Shown here: positions 52,781-62,539 of the stretch, in pieces | Layout of the letters: every line of letters begins with the position of its first letter | Position numbering within the stretch: the first letter of the stretch is position 1 | From: Hydrogenophaga sp. SL48 | GTDB lineage: Bacteria; Pseudomonadota; Gammaproteobacteria; Burkholderiales; Burkholderiaceae_C | NCBI RefSeq assembly: GCF_021729865.1 | Contig: NZ_CP063400.1 | Span: 3,472,001-3,536,000, forward strand | Direction of reading: 5' to 3' | Length of the DNA stretch: 64,000 bases | Notes under the pieces: model-generated | Database searches by the model: none | The model's input: the letters and a program-made list of their open reading frames with translations, nothing else | What the model was told of the DNA's origin: nothing | Program-made: the position numbers and the translations under genes

Positions 52781-53608
52781 ATGACCGACGCCCCCTCCAC
52801 CGAAAAACCCTTTGTCGATTTCGACCAGGTCTGGCTCGCCTACAACGACGACCTGCTGGCCAAGAACCTCTTCGCCGTCGAAGACATCAACCTCCAGGTG
52901 AAGAAGGGCGAGTTCATTGCCATCGTCGGCCCTTCGGGCTGCGGCAAGTCCACTTTCATGAAGCTCACCACCGGCCTGAAGATGCCGAGCATGGGCAAGA
53001 TCACCATCGACGGCCAGCCGGTCACCGGTCCGCTGAAGATCTCGGGCATGGCCTTCCAGGCGCCGTCGCTGCTGCCCTGGCGCACCACGCTCGACAACGT
53101 GCTGCTGCCGCTGGAGATCGTCGAACCCTTTCGCAGCCAGTTCAAGGACCGCCGCAAGGAATTCGAAGCGCGCGCCAGCCGCCTGCTCACCAGCGTGGGC
53201 CTGGGCGGCATGGAGAAGAAGTTTCCCTGGGAGCTGTCGGGCGGCATGCAGCAGCGCGCCAGCATCTGCCGCGCGCTGATCCACGAACCCAAGATGCTGC
53301 TGCTCGACGAGCCCTTCGGCGCACTCGACGCCTTCACGCGCGAGGAGCTGTGGTGCACGCTGCGTGACCTCTGGGAAGCGCAGCGCTTCAACGTCATCCT
53401 GGTCACGCACGACCTGCGCGAGAGCGTTTTCCTGGCCGACACGGTGTACTGCATGAGCAAGAGCCCGGGCCGCTTCGTGGTGAAGCGCGAGATCGAGATC
53501 CCGCGCACGCGCGATCTCGAAGTGACCTACACGCCGCAGTTCACCGACATCGTCCATGAGTTGCGCGGCCACATCGGCGCCTTGCGGCGCCCCCCCGCGC
53601 CGGCCTGA
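52781..53608 (+). CDS. ABC transporter ATP-binding protein (TauB/SsuB-like)
   Basis: A 275-aa ATPase. Walker A is GPSGCGKST (about residues 49-57), the signature is LSGGMQQRAS and Walker B is MLLLDEPFGALD, with the switch His in LVTHDLRES. It energises the importer formed with the binding protein upstream and the permease downstream. The N-terminal 25 residues before the core domain are slightly longer than usual. Confidence 0.93.
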   Translation: MTDAPSTEKPFVDFDQVWLAYNDDLLAKNLFAVEDINLQVKKGEFIAIVGPSGCGKSTFMKLTTGLKMPSMGKITIDGQPVTGPLKISGMAFQAPSLLPWRTTLDNVLLPLEIVEPFRSQFKDRRKEFEARASRLLTSVGLGGMEKKFPWELSGGMQQRASICRALIHEPKMLLLDEPFGALDAFTREELWCTLRDLWEAQRFNVILVTHDLRESVFLADTVYCMSKSPGRFVVKREIEIPRTRDLEVTYTPQFTDIVHELRGHIGALRRPPAPA

Positions 53609-53690
53609 CGGCCGTCACCCCCCGGAGGGGGGCAACACCAGCGGCCTGGCAAAGCCAGTTCCGCGGTGTTCTGGGCTGGGTCTGCGGCAC
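53609..53690. repeat. Dispersed intergenic repeat, copy 6
   Basis: It starts at the stop codon of the ATPase gene and contains CCCCCCGGAGGGGGGCAACACC and CCTGGCAAAGCCAGTTCCGCGG hairpins, ending GTTCTGGGCTGGG. It separates ATPase and permease genes, so the importer operon contains a repeat. Confidence 0.8.
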
Positions 53691-53733
53691 GCGTATCGCA
53701 TCAGCATCTTGAAATGACGTAGGAATCCACACC

Positions 53734-54498
53734 ATGAACAAAAAACAAGTCGAACGCTGGTCGCCCTTCCTGCTGCTGCTCGCGATCGTCGTGGTCTGGG
53801 AGGTGATCTGCAGCGGCTTCGGCGTCTCGGAATTCATCTTCCCCAGCCCCTCGCGCATCTGGGAACAGACGCTGGAGCACAAGACCACCATCCTCGGCCA
53901 CGCCTGGCGCACCTTCTGGGTGACGATGGCGGGCTTCGGCATCGCCATCGTGGTCGGTGTGCTGCTGGGCTTTCTGATCGGCAGCTCGCGCCTGGCGTAC
54001 GCCGCGGTGTACCCACTCATGACGGCGTTCAACGCGCTGCCCAAGGCGGCCTTCGTGCCGATCCTGGTGGTGTGGTTCGGCATCGGCGCCGGCCCGGCGA
54101 TCCTGACCGCCTTCCTCATCAGCTTCTTCCCCATCATGGTCAACATCGCCACCGGCCTGGCCACGCTGGAGCCCGAGCTGGAAGACGTGCTGCGCGTGCT
54201 CGGCGCCCGGCGCTGGGATGTGCTGACCAAGGTCGGGCTGCCGCGCTCCATGCCCTATTTCTTCGGCTCGCTCAAGGTCGCGATCACGCTGGCCTTCGTG
54301 GGCACCACCGTGTCGGAGATGACGGCGTCGAACGAAGGCATCGGCTACCTGCTGATCTCCGCCGGCAGCTCCATGCAGATGGGCCTGGCCTTCAGCGGCC
54401 TGCTGGTGGTGGGCGCGATGGCGATGGCCATGTACGAGCTGTTCAGCTTCGTGGAGAAACACACCACGGGCTGGGCACATCGCGGTAGTCAGGGATGA
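53734..54498 (+). CDS. ABC transporter permease (TauC/SsuC-like)
   Basis: A 254-aa inner-membrane protein with about six helices. The ABC-coupling EAA-type loop is LEPELEDVLRVLGARRWDVLTKVGLPRSMPYF read in parts, around residue 150-180. It belongs with the binding protein and ATPase upstream. The C-terminal end reaches a repeat directly after the stop codon. Confidence 0.93.
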   Translation: MNKKQVERWSPFLLLLAIVVVWEVICSGFGVSEFIFPSPSRIWEQTLEHKTTILGHAWRTFWVTMAGFGIAIVVGVLLGFLIGSSRLAYAAVYPLMTAFNALPKAAFVPILVVWFGIGAGPAILTAFLISFFPIMVNIATGLATLEPELEDVLRVLGARRWDVLTKVGLPRSMPYFFGSLKVAITLAFVGTTVSEMTASNEGIGYLLISAGSSMQMGLAFSGLLVVGAMAMAMYELFSFVEKHTTGWAHRGSQG

Positions 54499-54600
54499 CC
54501 CCCCTGCGCGCCTGACGGCGCTTCCCCCCAGGGGGACGGCACTGGCGGCCCGGCGAAGCCGGTTCCGCGGTGCCCCTGGGTGGAAGGCACTTCGCTCCGA
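54499..54600. repeat. Dispersed intergenic repeat, copy 7
   Basis: It follows the permease stop directly (TGACCCCCCTGCGCGCC) and contains CCCCCAGGGGGACGGCACTGGC and CCCGGCGAAGCCGGTTCCGCGG. The repeat runs almost to the deaminase gene. Confidence 0.8.
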
Positions 54601-54622
54601 CAGGACTGTTTGATATCACCAC

Positions 54623-55129
54623 ATGAACACTGATCAAGTTGCCCGCCACCTGCGCCGCGCCAACGAAGTCGCCCTCCGCGCCGCGAGCATGGGCCGCCAC
54701 CCGTTCGGTGCCTTGCTGGTCGCGCCCGATGGCGAGACGGTGCTGGCCGAGCAGGGCAACATCGACACGGTGAACCACGCCGAGTCCACGCTGGCGCGAA
54801 CGGCGGCGGACAACTGGCCCGGCGAATACCTCGCGCGCTGCACGCTGGTGACCACCTTCGAGCCCTGCGCGATGTGCACCGGCACCCTCTACTGGGCCAA
54901 CATCGGGCGCGTCGTCTATGGCGCGAGCGAAGAGGCCCTGCTCGCGCTCACCGGCAACCACGAAGAAAACCCCACGCTGTCCCTGCCTTGCCGCGAGGTG
55001 ATCGCGCGCGGGCAGAAGGCCATCGAAGTCATCGGACCGCTGCCCGAAATGGAGGCCGAGCTGCTCGCGCCGCACCGCAATTTCTGGACACCGCAGCGCC
55101 ACAAAGCACAGGACACTCCGAGCCCTTGA
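54623..55129 (+). CDS. Nucleoside/guanine deaminase-type cytidine deaminase-fold enzyme
   Basis: A 168-aa zinc deaminase of the CMP/dCMP deaminase fold. The zinc site is HAES (VNHAESTLAR, about residue 52) plus PCAMC (FEPCAMCTGTLYWANI, about residues 85-89). It resembles GuaD-type guanine deaminases and tRNA-adenosine deaminase relatives; TadA itself is usually recognisable by other motifs absent here. In this setting, between a possible nucleobase importer and urea/urease genes, conversion of guanine to xanthine (or of a related base) is the likely role. Confidence 0.88.
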   Translation: MNTDQVARHLRRANEVALRAASMGRHPFGALLVAPDGETVLAEQGNIDTVNHAESTLARTAADNWPGEYLARCTLVTTFEPCAMCTGTLYWANIGRVVYGASEEALLALTGNHEENPTLSLPCREVIARGQKAIEVIGPLPEMEAELLAPHRNFWTPQRHKAQDTPSP

Positions 55130-55250
55130 CGGGGCAGCCCAACACACCCCCAAGCCGCAGGGAAGCTCCCCAGGGCACCGTCGGGCCGGCTTGGCAGGAC
55201 GGCCAGTGCCGCCCCTGGGGGTGACGCGAAGCGGCGCGGGGGGAACCTAC
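55130..55250. repeat. Dispersed intergenic repeat, copy 8
   Basis: It contains CCAGGGCACCGTCGGGCCGG, CTTGGCAGGACGGCCAGTGCC and GCCCCTGGGGGTGACGCG. It fills the gap between the deaminase and ureD. Confidence 0.8.
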
Positions 55251-55258
55251 ACTCACTC

Positions 55259-56089
55259 ATGCCCTGGCACGCCCACCTGAATCTCGACTACCGCCGCGAC
55301 GCCTCGCGCACGGTGCTGCGCCACGATCACACCGGCCCGCTGCGCATCTTCAAGAGCCTCTACCCCGAGGGCGACGCGATCTGTCACAACGTCATCATCC
55401 ACCCGCCCGGCGGGCTGGTCGGCGGCGATGTGCTGGACGTGAAAGTGCACGTGGGCAGCGGGGCACACGGCCTCATCAGCACCCCGGGTGCCACGCGGTT
55501 CTATGCCAGCGATGGCCCGCCCACCACCCAGCAGGTGGCGCTGACGCTGGACGCGGGCGCGCGCCTGGAGTGGTTGCCGCTCGAAGCCATCGCCTACCCC
55601 GGCTGCCAGGCCCACAACACGCTCACCGCGACGCTGGCCGACGGCGCCGAGCTGCTGGCCTGGGACGTCACCGCGCTGGGCCTGCCCACCGCCGGCCAGC
55701 CCTTCGTTGAAGGCCGCTTCTGCCAGCGGCTGGAGCTGCCCGGCCTCTGGCTGGAGCAGGCGCGCATCGACGCCGCCGACACCCGTCTGCTCGAATCGCC
55801 GCTCGGTCTGGGCGGGCAGCGCTGCATGGGCACGCTGCTGCTGGCCTGCGGCCACCCGCTCGGGCGCGCGCGGCAGGAGGCACTGCTGGAGGCCGTGCGC
55901 GCGACCATCGCCGGGTGGCCGGCGGGGGTGCAGGCCGCCGCCACCTGCCCGAACCCGCAGATGCTGGTGCTGCGCGCCATGGCGCCGCTGGTGGAGCCGC
56001 TGATGCTCGGCCTGCAGCAGGCCTGGGCGGCGCTGCGCACGGCCGCCTGGGGCGTGGCGGCCACCCCGCCCCGCATCTGGCGGGTCTGA
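55259..56089 (+). CDS. ureD: Urease accessory protein UreD
   Basis: A 276-aa protein that assembles with UreF and UreG to load nickel into apo-urease. LNLDYRRDASRTVLRHDHTGPLRI at the start, IIHPPGGLVGGDVLDVKVHV (about residues 43-62) and SRAYPGCQ-like stretch AIAYPGCQAHNTL are family hallmarks. No ureABC, ureE, ureF or ureG follows in this window; the next gene is a TPR protein and then the convergent urt operon. ureD is therefore apart from the rest of the urease genes, or the rest lies elsewhere. Confidence 0.94.
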   Translation: MPWHAHLNLDYRRDASRTVLRHDHTGPLRIFKSLYPEGDAICHNVIIHPPGGLVGGDVLDVKVHVGSGAHGLISTPGATRFYASDGPPTTQQVALTLDAGARLEWLPLEAIAYPGCQAHNTLTATLADGAELLAWDVTALGLPTAGQPFVEGRFCQRLELPGLWLEQARIDAADTRLLESPLGLGGQRCMGTLLLACGHPLGRARQEALLEAVRATIAGWPAGVQAAATCPNPQMLVLRAMAPLVEPLMLGLQQAWAALRTAAWGVAATPPRIWRV

Positions 56090-56241
56090 GCGGGCAGCGC
56101 TCCCTGGCGCCGAACAGGGCGGCTTTTGGGGTCCTGTTCGGCCGATGGTGCCCCGGCGGGCGTCACACAATGGTGGCGGGACACCGGGCGCTCCGCGCTC
56201 CCTTTCACCTCCCCCGCCGAACCGCCCCACACGATCTGCCC

Positions 56242-57936
56242 ATGGACCCCGTCGCGACCGAACTCCACGACGCCCGAGCACTCGTCATCGACGGGAATCC
56301 GCAATCGCGGTCCATCATCGTGAACCAGTTGCGTGAAGCGGGCGTGGGGGTCATCGTGCAGTGCGCACGGCTGGTCGATGCCCGTCACAAGCTGGAGATG
56401 GGCACCTACGACGTGGTGATCTCGGAACAGTATTTCGAGCGCGAAGACACCACCGGCCAGGACCTGCTGGACGACCTGCGCCGCAACCAGCTGCTGCCGT
56501 TCTTCACGGTGTTCGTGATGGTGACCTCCGAGGCCTCGTACAGCAAGGTCGCCGAGGCGGCCGAATCGGCGCTCGACGCCTACCTGCTCAAGCCCCACAC
56601 GGCGGCCGGCCTGGTCGAACGCATCCGCCAGGCTCGGGAGCGCAAGCAGGTGCTCCGGGAGATCTTCACCGCCATCGAGGCCGAGCGGTTCGACGAAGCC
56701 GGCGAGCTGTGCATACAGCACTTTGTCGCCCGCAAGCCCTACTGGCTCTACGCCGCGCGCATCGGCGCCGAGCTGATGCTGCGCACCGGCCACATGGCCG
56801 ATGCCGAGAAGCTCTACGAAGCGGTGGTCGAGGCCAAGACGCTGCCCTGGGCCAGGCTCGGCGTGGCCCGCGCCCAGCTCGAAGCCGGCTACCCGCAGCG
56901 CGCCACCACCACGCTGGCGGGCCTGATCGAAACCGAGCCCGGCTACACCGACGCCTACGACATCATGGGCCGGGCGCAGTTCGAGCTGGGCCATTTCAAG
57001 AACGCGCTGGCCACCTTCAAGATGGCCACCCAGCTCACCCCCTCGTCGGTCAACCGCCTGCTCAAGCACGGCATGATGGCCTGGTACGCGGGCGAGCGCG
57101 ACGAGGGCGTGGAGCTGCTCGACCGCGCCACGCGCATCGGCCTGGACTCCAAGCTCTACGACGCCCAGGCGCTCGTCCTGCTGTCTTTCGCCAGGCTGGA
57201 CAACAACGACCAACGGGGTTTGCAGCGCTGCCGGGACCACCTCGAACACCTGCGGGAAAGGCACCCCGGCAGCAGCGCGCGCAACCAGCGCCTGCTCGAC
57301 GTGATCGAGGCCCTGCTGGCGATCCAGGACCACCAGACGGCACGCGCACTCGCCGAAGTGCGCCGCATGGCCAAGACCATCGCTCAACCCTCGTTCGATT
57401 TTGAAACGGGCAGCAACCTGCTCGCGCTGATGACGCGGCTCGCGGCGCGCTCGATCCAGCTCTACGAGGTGGACGCGGCGGTGGACACCATGGCGATGCG
57501 TTTCTGCACCAGCCGCGCGCTCACCGAGCTGCTGGCCTGTGCGGCGGTGGGTCGCAACGACTTCATCAACCGCGTGCACGCCGCCCATGCGCAGATCCTC
57601 AAGCTCACCGAAGAGGCCATGACCCTGAGCCTCAAGGGCGACCCGCAGGCGGCGGTGCTCCGGCTGCTCGAACACGGCGAACTGACGCTCAACGCCAAGC
57701 TGATCGAATCGGCCCACCTGGTGCTGCACCGCCACGAGGCACGCATTCCCGATCACGCGGCCCTCAGGCTCCAGGCGCAGACGCTGCGCGAACGCTACCG
57801 CACCACCGACATCCACGCCGGGCTGGGCGAACAGAGCCACACCGGGCGCGCGGCGGGCGGCATGTCGCTGCCGGCGGGCTACAAGCCGCCCGCCAAAAGC
57901 GAAGGCCTGCTGGCCAGCGTGAACTCGATGGGGTAG
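56242..57936 (+). CDS. TPR protein with degenerate response-regulator receiver domain
   Basis: A 564-aa cytoplasmic protein. Residues about 10-130 have a receiver fold: VIDGNPQSRSII in place of the usual acidic pair, YDVVISEQYFERED where the phospho-acceptor Asp is replaced by Glu, and LLKPH with the conserved Lys. Residues about 150-400 are TPR-type helical repeats (AYDIMGRAQFELGHFKNALATFKMA and similar), and the rest is helical without motif. The Glu may mimic a permanent phosphoryl state. No sensor kinase is adjacent. Similar TPR-receiver proteins are seen in Burkholderiales; no function is known to me. Confidence 0.8.
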   Translation: MDPVATELHDARALVIDGNPQSRSIIVNQLREAGVGVIVQCARLVDARHKLEMGTYDVVISEQYFEREDTTGQDLLDDLRRNQLLPFFTVFVMVTSEASYSKVAEAAESALDAYLLKPHTAAGLVERIRQARERKQVLREIFTAIEAERFDEAGELCIQHFVARKPYWLYAARIGAELMLRTGHMADAEKLYEAVVEAKTLPWARLGVARAQLEAGYPQRATTTLAGLIETEPGYTDAYDIMGRAQFELGHFKNALATFKMATQLTPSSVNRLLKHGMMAWYAGERDEGVELLDRATRIGLDSKLYDAQALVLLSFARLDNNDQRGLQRCRDHLEHLRERHPGSSARNQRLLDVIEALLAIQDHQTARALAEVRRMAKTIAQPSFDFETGSNLLALMTRLAARSIQLYEVDAAVDTMAMRFCTSRALTELLACAAVGRNDFINRVHAAHAQILKLTEEAMTLSLKGDPQAAVLRLLEHGELTLNAKLIESAHLVLHRHEARIPDHAALRLQAQTLRERYRTTDIHAGLGEQSHTGRAAGGMSLPAGYKPPAKSEGLLASVNSMG

Positions 57937-58029
57937 ACCCATCCCCGCGCCGGCGCACTGGCGCCGTCACCCCCTCACACCGACCTGCCTTCAAAGCGCT
58001 GTCGTTTTCCGTGGTGCCGGAGCGCCACC

Positions 58030-58133
58030 CCGAGGCATGAAAGGGTGCACAGGCCAGGGCACCGCCGGGCCGGCTTCGCCGGACGGCCAGTGCCGCCCCT
58101 TGGGGGGTCGCGCAAAGCGCGGCGGGGGGCAGA
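58030..58133. repeat. Dispersed intergenic repeat, copy 9
   Basis: It contains GCCAGGGCACCGCCGGGCCGG, CTTCGCCGGACGGCCAGTGCC and CCCCTTGGGGGGTCGCGCAAAG, in the gap between the convergent TPR gene and urtE, ending at the urtE stop. Confidence 0.82.
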
Positions 58134-58832
58134 TCAGATCGCCACGAGCTGGCGGATGCCCTTGCTCTGCATCTCGCTGCCCGGGCCGCTGGCGATGACT
58201 TCGCCGCGCTCCATCACCACGTACCGGTCGGCCAGCTCTTCGGCGAAGTCGTAGTACTGCTCCACCAGCACGATGCCCATGTTGCCGCGGTCGGCGAGCA
58301 TGCGGATCACCTTGCCGATGTCCTTGATGATGTTGGGCTGGATGCCTTCGGTGGGTTCGTCGAGGATCAGCAATTTCGGTCCGGCGGCCAGCGCGCGCGC
58401 GATCGCCAGCTGCTGCTGCTGCCCGCCCGAGAGGTCGCCGCCGCGGCGGCCGAGCATCTGCTTCAACACCGGGAACAGCTCGAACAGCTCCGCCGGAATC
58501 GGCGTGCTGCCCTTCTTGTAGGCCAGGCCCATCAGCAGGTTTTCCTGCACCGTGAGGCGGCCGAAGATCTCGCGGCCTTGCGGCACGAAGCCCACGCCCA
58601 TGCGGGCGCGTTCGTAGGGGGTGGCTTTGTCGATGGCCACGCCATCGAGCGTGATGCCGCCGCTCTTGATGGGCACCAGGCCCATGAGCGATTTGAGCAG
58701 CGTGGTCTTGCCCACGCCGTTGCGGCCCAGCACCACCGTGACCTGGCCGAGTTCGGCGGTGAGATTGACGTTGCGCAGGATGTGGCTGCCGCCGTAGTAC
58801 TGGTTGACGTCTTTGACTTTGAGCAGGCTCAT
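58134..58832 (-). CDS. urtE: Urea ABC transporter ATP-binding subunit UrtE
   Basis: A 232-aa ATPase, last gene of the urt operon. Walker A is GRNGVGKTTLL (about residues 36-46), the signature is LSGGQQQQLAIARAL and Walker B is LLILDEPTEGIQPN, with NMGIVLVEQYYDFAEELAD after it as in UrtE. ATG 58832 is chosen because GGAG lies 6 bases upstream, whereas an ATG two codons earlier overlaps it. It pairs with UrtD to power the permease UrtBC. Confidence 0.96.
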   Translation of the reverse strand: MSLLKVKDVNQYYGGSHILRNVNLTAELGQVTVVLGRNGVGKTTLLKSLMGLVPIKSGGITLDGVAIDKATPYERARMGVGFVPQGREIFGRLTVQENLLMGLAYKKGSTPIPAELFELFPVLKQMLGRRGGDLSGGQQQQLAIARALAAGPKLLILDEPTEGIQPNIIKDIGKVIRMLADRGNMGIVLVEQYYDFAEELADRYVVMERGEVIASGPGSEMQSKGIRQLVAI

Positions 58833-58851
58833 GATCATCTCCGGGGTTGCT

Positions 58852-59723
<872 letters not shown>

Positions 59724-59727
<4 letters not shown>

Positions 59728-60833
59728 GCTTTCGCTCCACGGATTTTCTTCACCAGCCCCACCACACCCTGCGGCATCCACAAGGTGACGGCGATGAACA
59801 GCGCGCCCAGGAAGTACAGCCAGTACTCGGGGAAGCTCACGGTGAGCCAGCTCTTGGCGCCGTTGACGATGAAGGCGCCGATGATGGGGCCGACCAGCGT
59901 GGCACGGCCGCCCACCGCGGCCCAGACCGCGATCTCGATGCTGGCGGCGGTGCTCATCTCGCCCGGGTTGATGATGCCGACCTGCGGCACATAGAGCGCG
60001 CCGGCGATGCCGCACATCACGGCCGAAATCGTCCAGATGGTGAGCTTGTAGGGCAGCGGGTTGTAGCCGCAGAACATGACGCGGCTCTCGGCGTCGCGCA
60101 CCGCCTGCAGCACCCGGCCGAACTTGCTGTTGACCAGCCAGCGCGCCCAGAGGAAGAAGCCCAGCAGCACCAGGCCGGTGATGACGAACAGCGTCATGCG
60201 CATCTCTTGCGTGGCCAGCGGCATGCCGAGGATGCGCTTGAAGTCGGTGAAGCCGTTGTTGCCACCCATGCCGGTCTCGTTGCGGAAGAACAGCAGCAGC
60301 GCAGCAAACGTGAGGGCCTGCGTGATGATGGAAAAATACACGCCCTTGATGCGCGAGCGGAAGGCGAAGTAGCCGAACACGAAGGCCACGAAACCCGGCA
60401 CCAGCACGATCAGCAGCAGGGTCGCGATGAAGCTGTCGGAGAGCGCCCAGTGCCAGGGCAGCTCCTTCCAGTCCAGGAAGACCATGAAGTCGGGCAGCTC
60501 ACTTTTGTAGTTGCCGTCGGTGCCGATCTGGCGCATGAGGTACATGCCCATCACGTAACCGCCGAGCGCAAAAAACAGGCCATGGCCCAGGCTCAGGATG
60601 CCGGTGTAGCCCCAGATCAGGTCCATGGCCAGCGCGCAGATGGCGTAGCACATGATCTTGCCGAGCAGGCCGACCATGTAGTCGGAGAGGTGGAACGCGC
60701 TGCCCTCGGGCACCAGCAGGTTGAGCGCGGGCGCCACGGCGCAGACCACCAGCAGCGCGACCAGCGCACCGCTCCAGCCGGTGCGTGTGAGCAGCGGGCC
60801 ACGGGCGGGAAGGGATATTGAAGCGGTTGTCAT
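59724..60833 (-). CDS. urtC: Urea ABC transporter permease UrtC
   Basis: A 369-aa membrane protein with about ten helices of the LivM type. VGLLGKIMCYAICALAMDLIWGYTGILSLGHGLFFALGGYVMGMYL and the AVRDAESRVMFCGYNPLPYKL EAA-like loop are diagnostic (cited in pieces by position, residues 50-95 and 245-265). It forms the membrane channel with UrtB. A dispersed repeat of about 75 bp separates it from urtB. Confidence 0.95.
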
Positions 60834-60867
60834 GAGCGCAGATCCATGCGAGCGAGGCTCAAAGCCG

Positions 60868-60942
60868 GGAACGCCGCGGAACCGGCTTTGCCGGGCCGCA
60901 GGGCGTTGCCCCTTGAGGGGCGGAGCGAAGCGACGGGGGTGG
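60868..60942. repeat. Dispersed intergenic repeat, copy 10
   Basis: ACGCCGCGGAACCGGCTTTG, CCGGGCCG and GTTGCCCCTTGAGGGGCGG, ending GACGGGGGTGG against the urtB stop codon (60943-60945). It interrupts the urt operon between urtB and urtC. Confidence 0.85.
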
Positions 60943-62529
60943 TCATACTTCTCGGCCCTTCATGGCGAAAATTCCTTGAGGGCGTTTCTGGATGAAGACG
61001 ATGATGAAGACCAGCACCGCGATCTTGGCCAGCACCGCGCCGGCCCAGCCTTCGAGCAACTTGTTGAGGATGCCCAGGCCCAGTGCGGCGTACACCGTGC
61101 CGGCGAGCTGGCCCACGCCGCCGAGCACCACCACCATGAACGAGTCCACGATGTAGTTCTGGCCGAGGTCGGGGCCCACGTTGCCGATCTGGCTCAGCGC
61201 GCAGCCCGCCAGGCCGGCGATGCCGGAGCCGAGCGCAAACGCGTAGGTGTCGATGCGCGCGGTGTTCACGCCCATGCAGCTGGCGATCGGGCGGTTTTGC
61301 GTCACGCCGCGCACGAAGAGGCCGAGGCGCGTGCGGGTGATCAGCAGCGTGACGCCGATCAGCACGGCGGCCGCGAAGGCGATGATGATGATGCGGTTCC
61401 AGGGCAGCGTGAGGTTGCCCAGCAGCGTCACGCTGCCGCTCATCCAGCTCGGGTTTTCCACGCCCACGTTCTGTGCGCCGAACAGCGTGCGCACGCCCTG
61501 CATCAGCACCAGCGAAATGCCCCAGGTGGCGAGCAGCGTCTCCAGCGGGCGGCCGTAGAGGAAGCGGATCACCGTGCGCTCCATGGCCGCGCCCACCAGG
61601 GCCGACGCGGTGAAGGCCACGGGCAGGGCCGCGAGCAGGTACCAGTCGAACAGGCCGGGCAGCGCTTCCTTGAAGAAGGCCTGCACCAGCCAGGTGGCGT
61701 AGGCGCCGATCATGATCAGCTCGCCGTGCGCCATGTTGATCACGCCCATCAGGCCGTAGGTGATGGCGAGGCCGAGCGCGGCGAGCAGCAGGATGGAGCC
61801 GAGGCTGATGCCGGTGAAGGCCTGCGAGAGCGCGCTGCTCACGGCCAGGCTGCGGTCGAGCGAGGACAGGGCGGCGCTGAGCGCGGCCTTCACGGCGGCG
61901 CTGGATTCCACGTCGAGCTGTTTGGCGAGCAGGGGGCGCAGCGCGGGCTGGCCCATCTTGGCGAAAGTCTGCGCGGCGGCCAGGCGCTGCGCTTCGTCTT
62001 CGCTGGCGAGCTGCATGGCGGCGCGCGTCAGCTCCAGGCTGTCGCGGGCGGCGGGGTCGAGCTCGCCCGCCAGGGCTTTTTCCACCAGCGGCAACTGGCT
62101 GGCGTCGGGTTCATCAAAAGCGCTGCGTTGCAGCAGGGCGGCAGCTTCGCGCTGCGGCCCGGGGTCGGGGCGGAACAGGTCGCGCACGGCGAGGGCCGTT
62201 TCCAGCGCGCTGCGGATGCGGTTGTTCACGATGGCGTCTTCGGCATCGTCAGCCGGGGTGACGGCCGCGCCGGACACGGCGTCGGTGCCACTGCCGTCGT
62301 CGGCCAGGATGAGCACCTGCTCACCCTGCACCTTCACGGCACCGTTGGCCAGCGCCTGCATCAGCGCCACGGCCTTCTCATCGGGGGCCGCCGCGAGGCG
62401 GTTGAGGGTGGCGATGCGGGCATCGCTCTCACCCGCCGCCAGCGCGAGCGCGTCGGCGGGGGTGAGGGCTTGCACACTGGCTGCGCCCAACAGGCACAGC
62501 AACACCAGGCAGGAACGCAGCCAGCGCAT
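60943..62529 (-). CDS. urtB: Urea ABC transporter permease UrtB
   Basis: A 528-aa protein. A signal-like start (RSCLVLLCLLGAASVQA) precedes a soluble helical domain of about 200 residues, then a LivH-type permease domain (LLAALGLAITYGLMGVINMAHGELIMIGAY, TLFGAQNVGVENPSWM, GVNTARIDTYAFALGSGIAGLAG). The long N-terminal domain is characteristic of UrtB compared with amino-acid LivH. It forms a heterodimeric channel with UrtC. Confidence 0.95.
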   Translation of the reverse strand: MRWLRSCLVLLCLLGAASVQALTPADALALAAGESDARIATLNRLAAAPDEKAVALMQALANGAVKVQGEQVLILADDGSGTDAVSGAAVTPADDAEDAIVNNRIRSALETALAVRDLFRPDPGPQREAAALLQRSAFDEPDASQLPLVEKALAGELDPAARDSLELTRAAMQLASEDEAQRLAAAQTFAKMGQPALRPLLAKQLDVESSAAVKAALSAALSSLDRSLAVSSALSQAFTGISLGSILLLAALGLAITYGLMGVINMAHGELIMIGAYATWLVQAFFKEALPGLFDWYLLAALPVAFTASALVGAAMERTVIRFLYGRPLETLLATWGISLVLMQGVRTLFGAQNVGVENPSWMSGSVTLLGNLTLPWNRIIIIAFAAAVLIGVTLLITRTRLGLFVRGVTQNRPIASCMGVNTARIDTYAFALGSGIAGLAGCALSQIGNVGPDLGQNYIVDSFMVVVLGGVGQLAGTVYAALGLGILNKLLEGWAGAVLAKIAVLVFIIVFIQKRPQGIFAMKGREV

Positions 62530-62539
62530 CGTCAGACCC

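Noticed and set aside
55594-57942. 782-codon minus-strand frame opposite ureD and the TPR gene
   Set aside because: It crosses two real plus-strand genes and their gap, and its translation matches no family.
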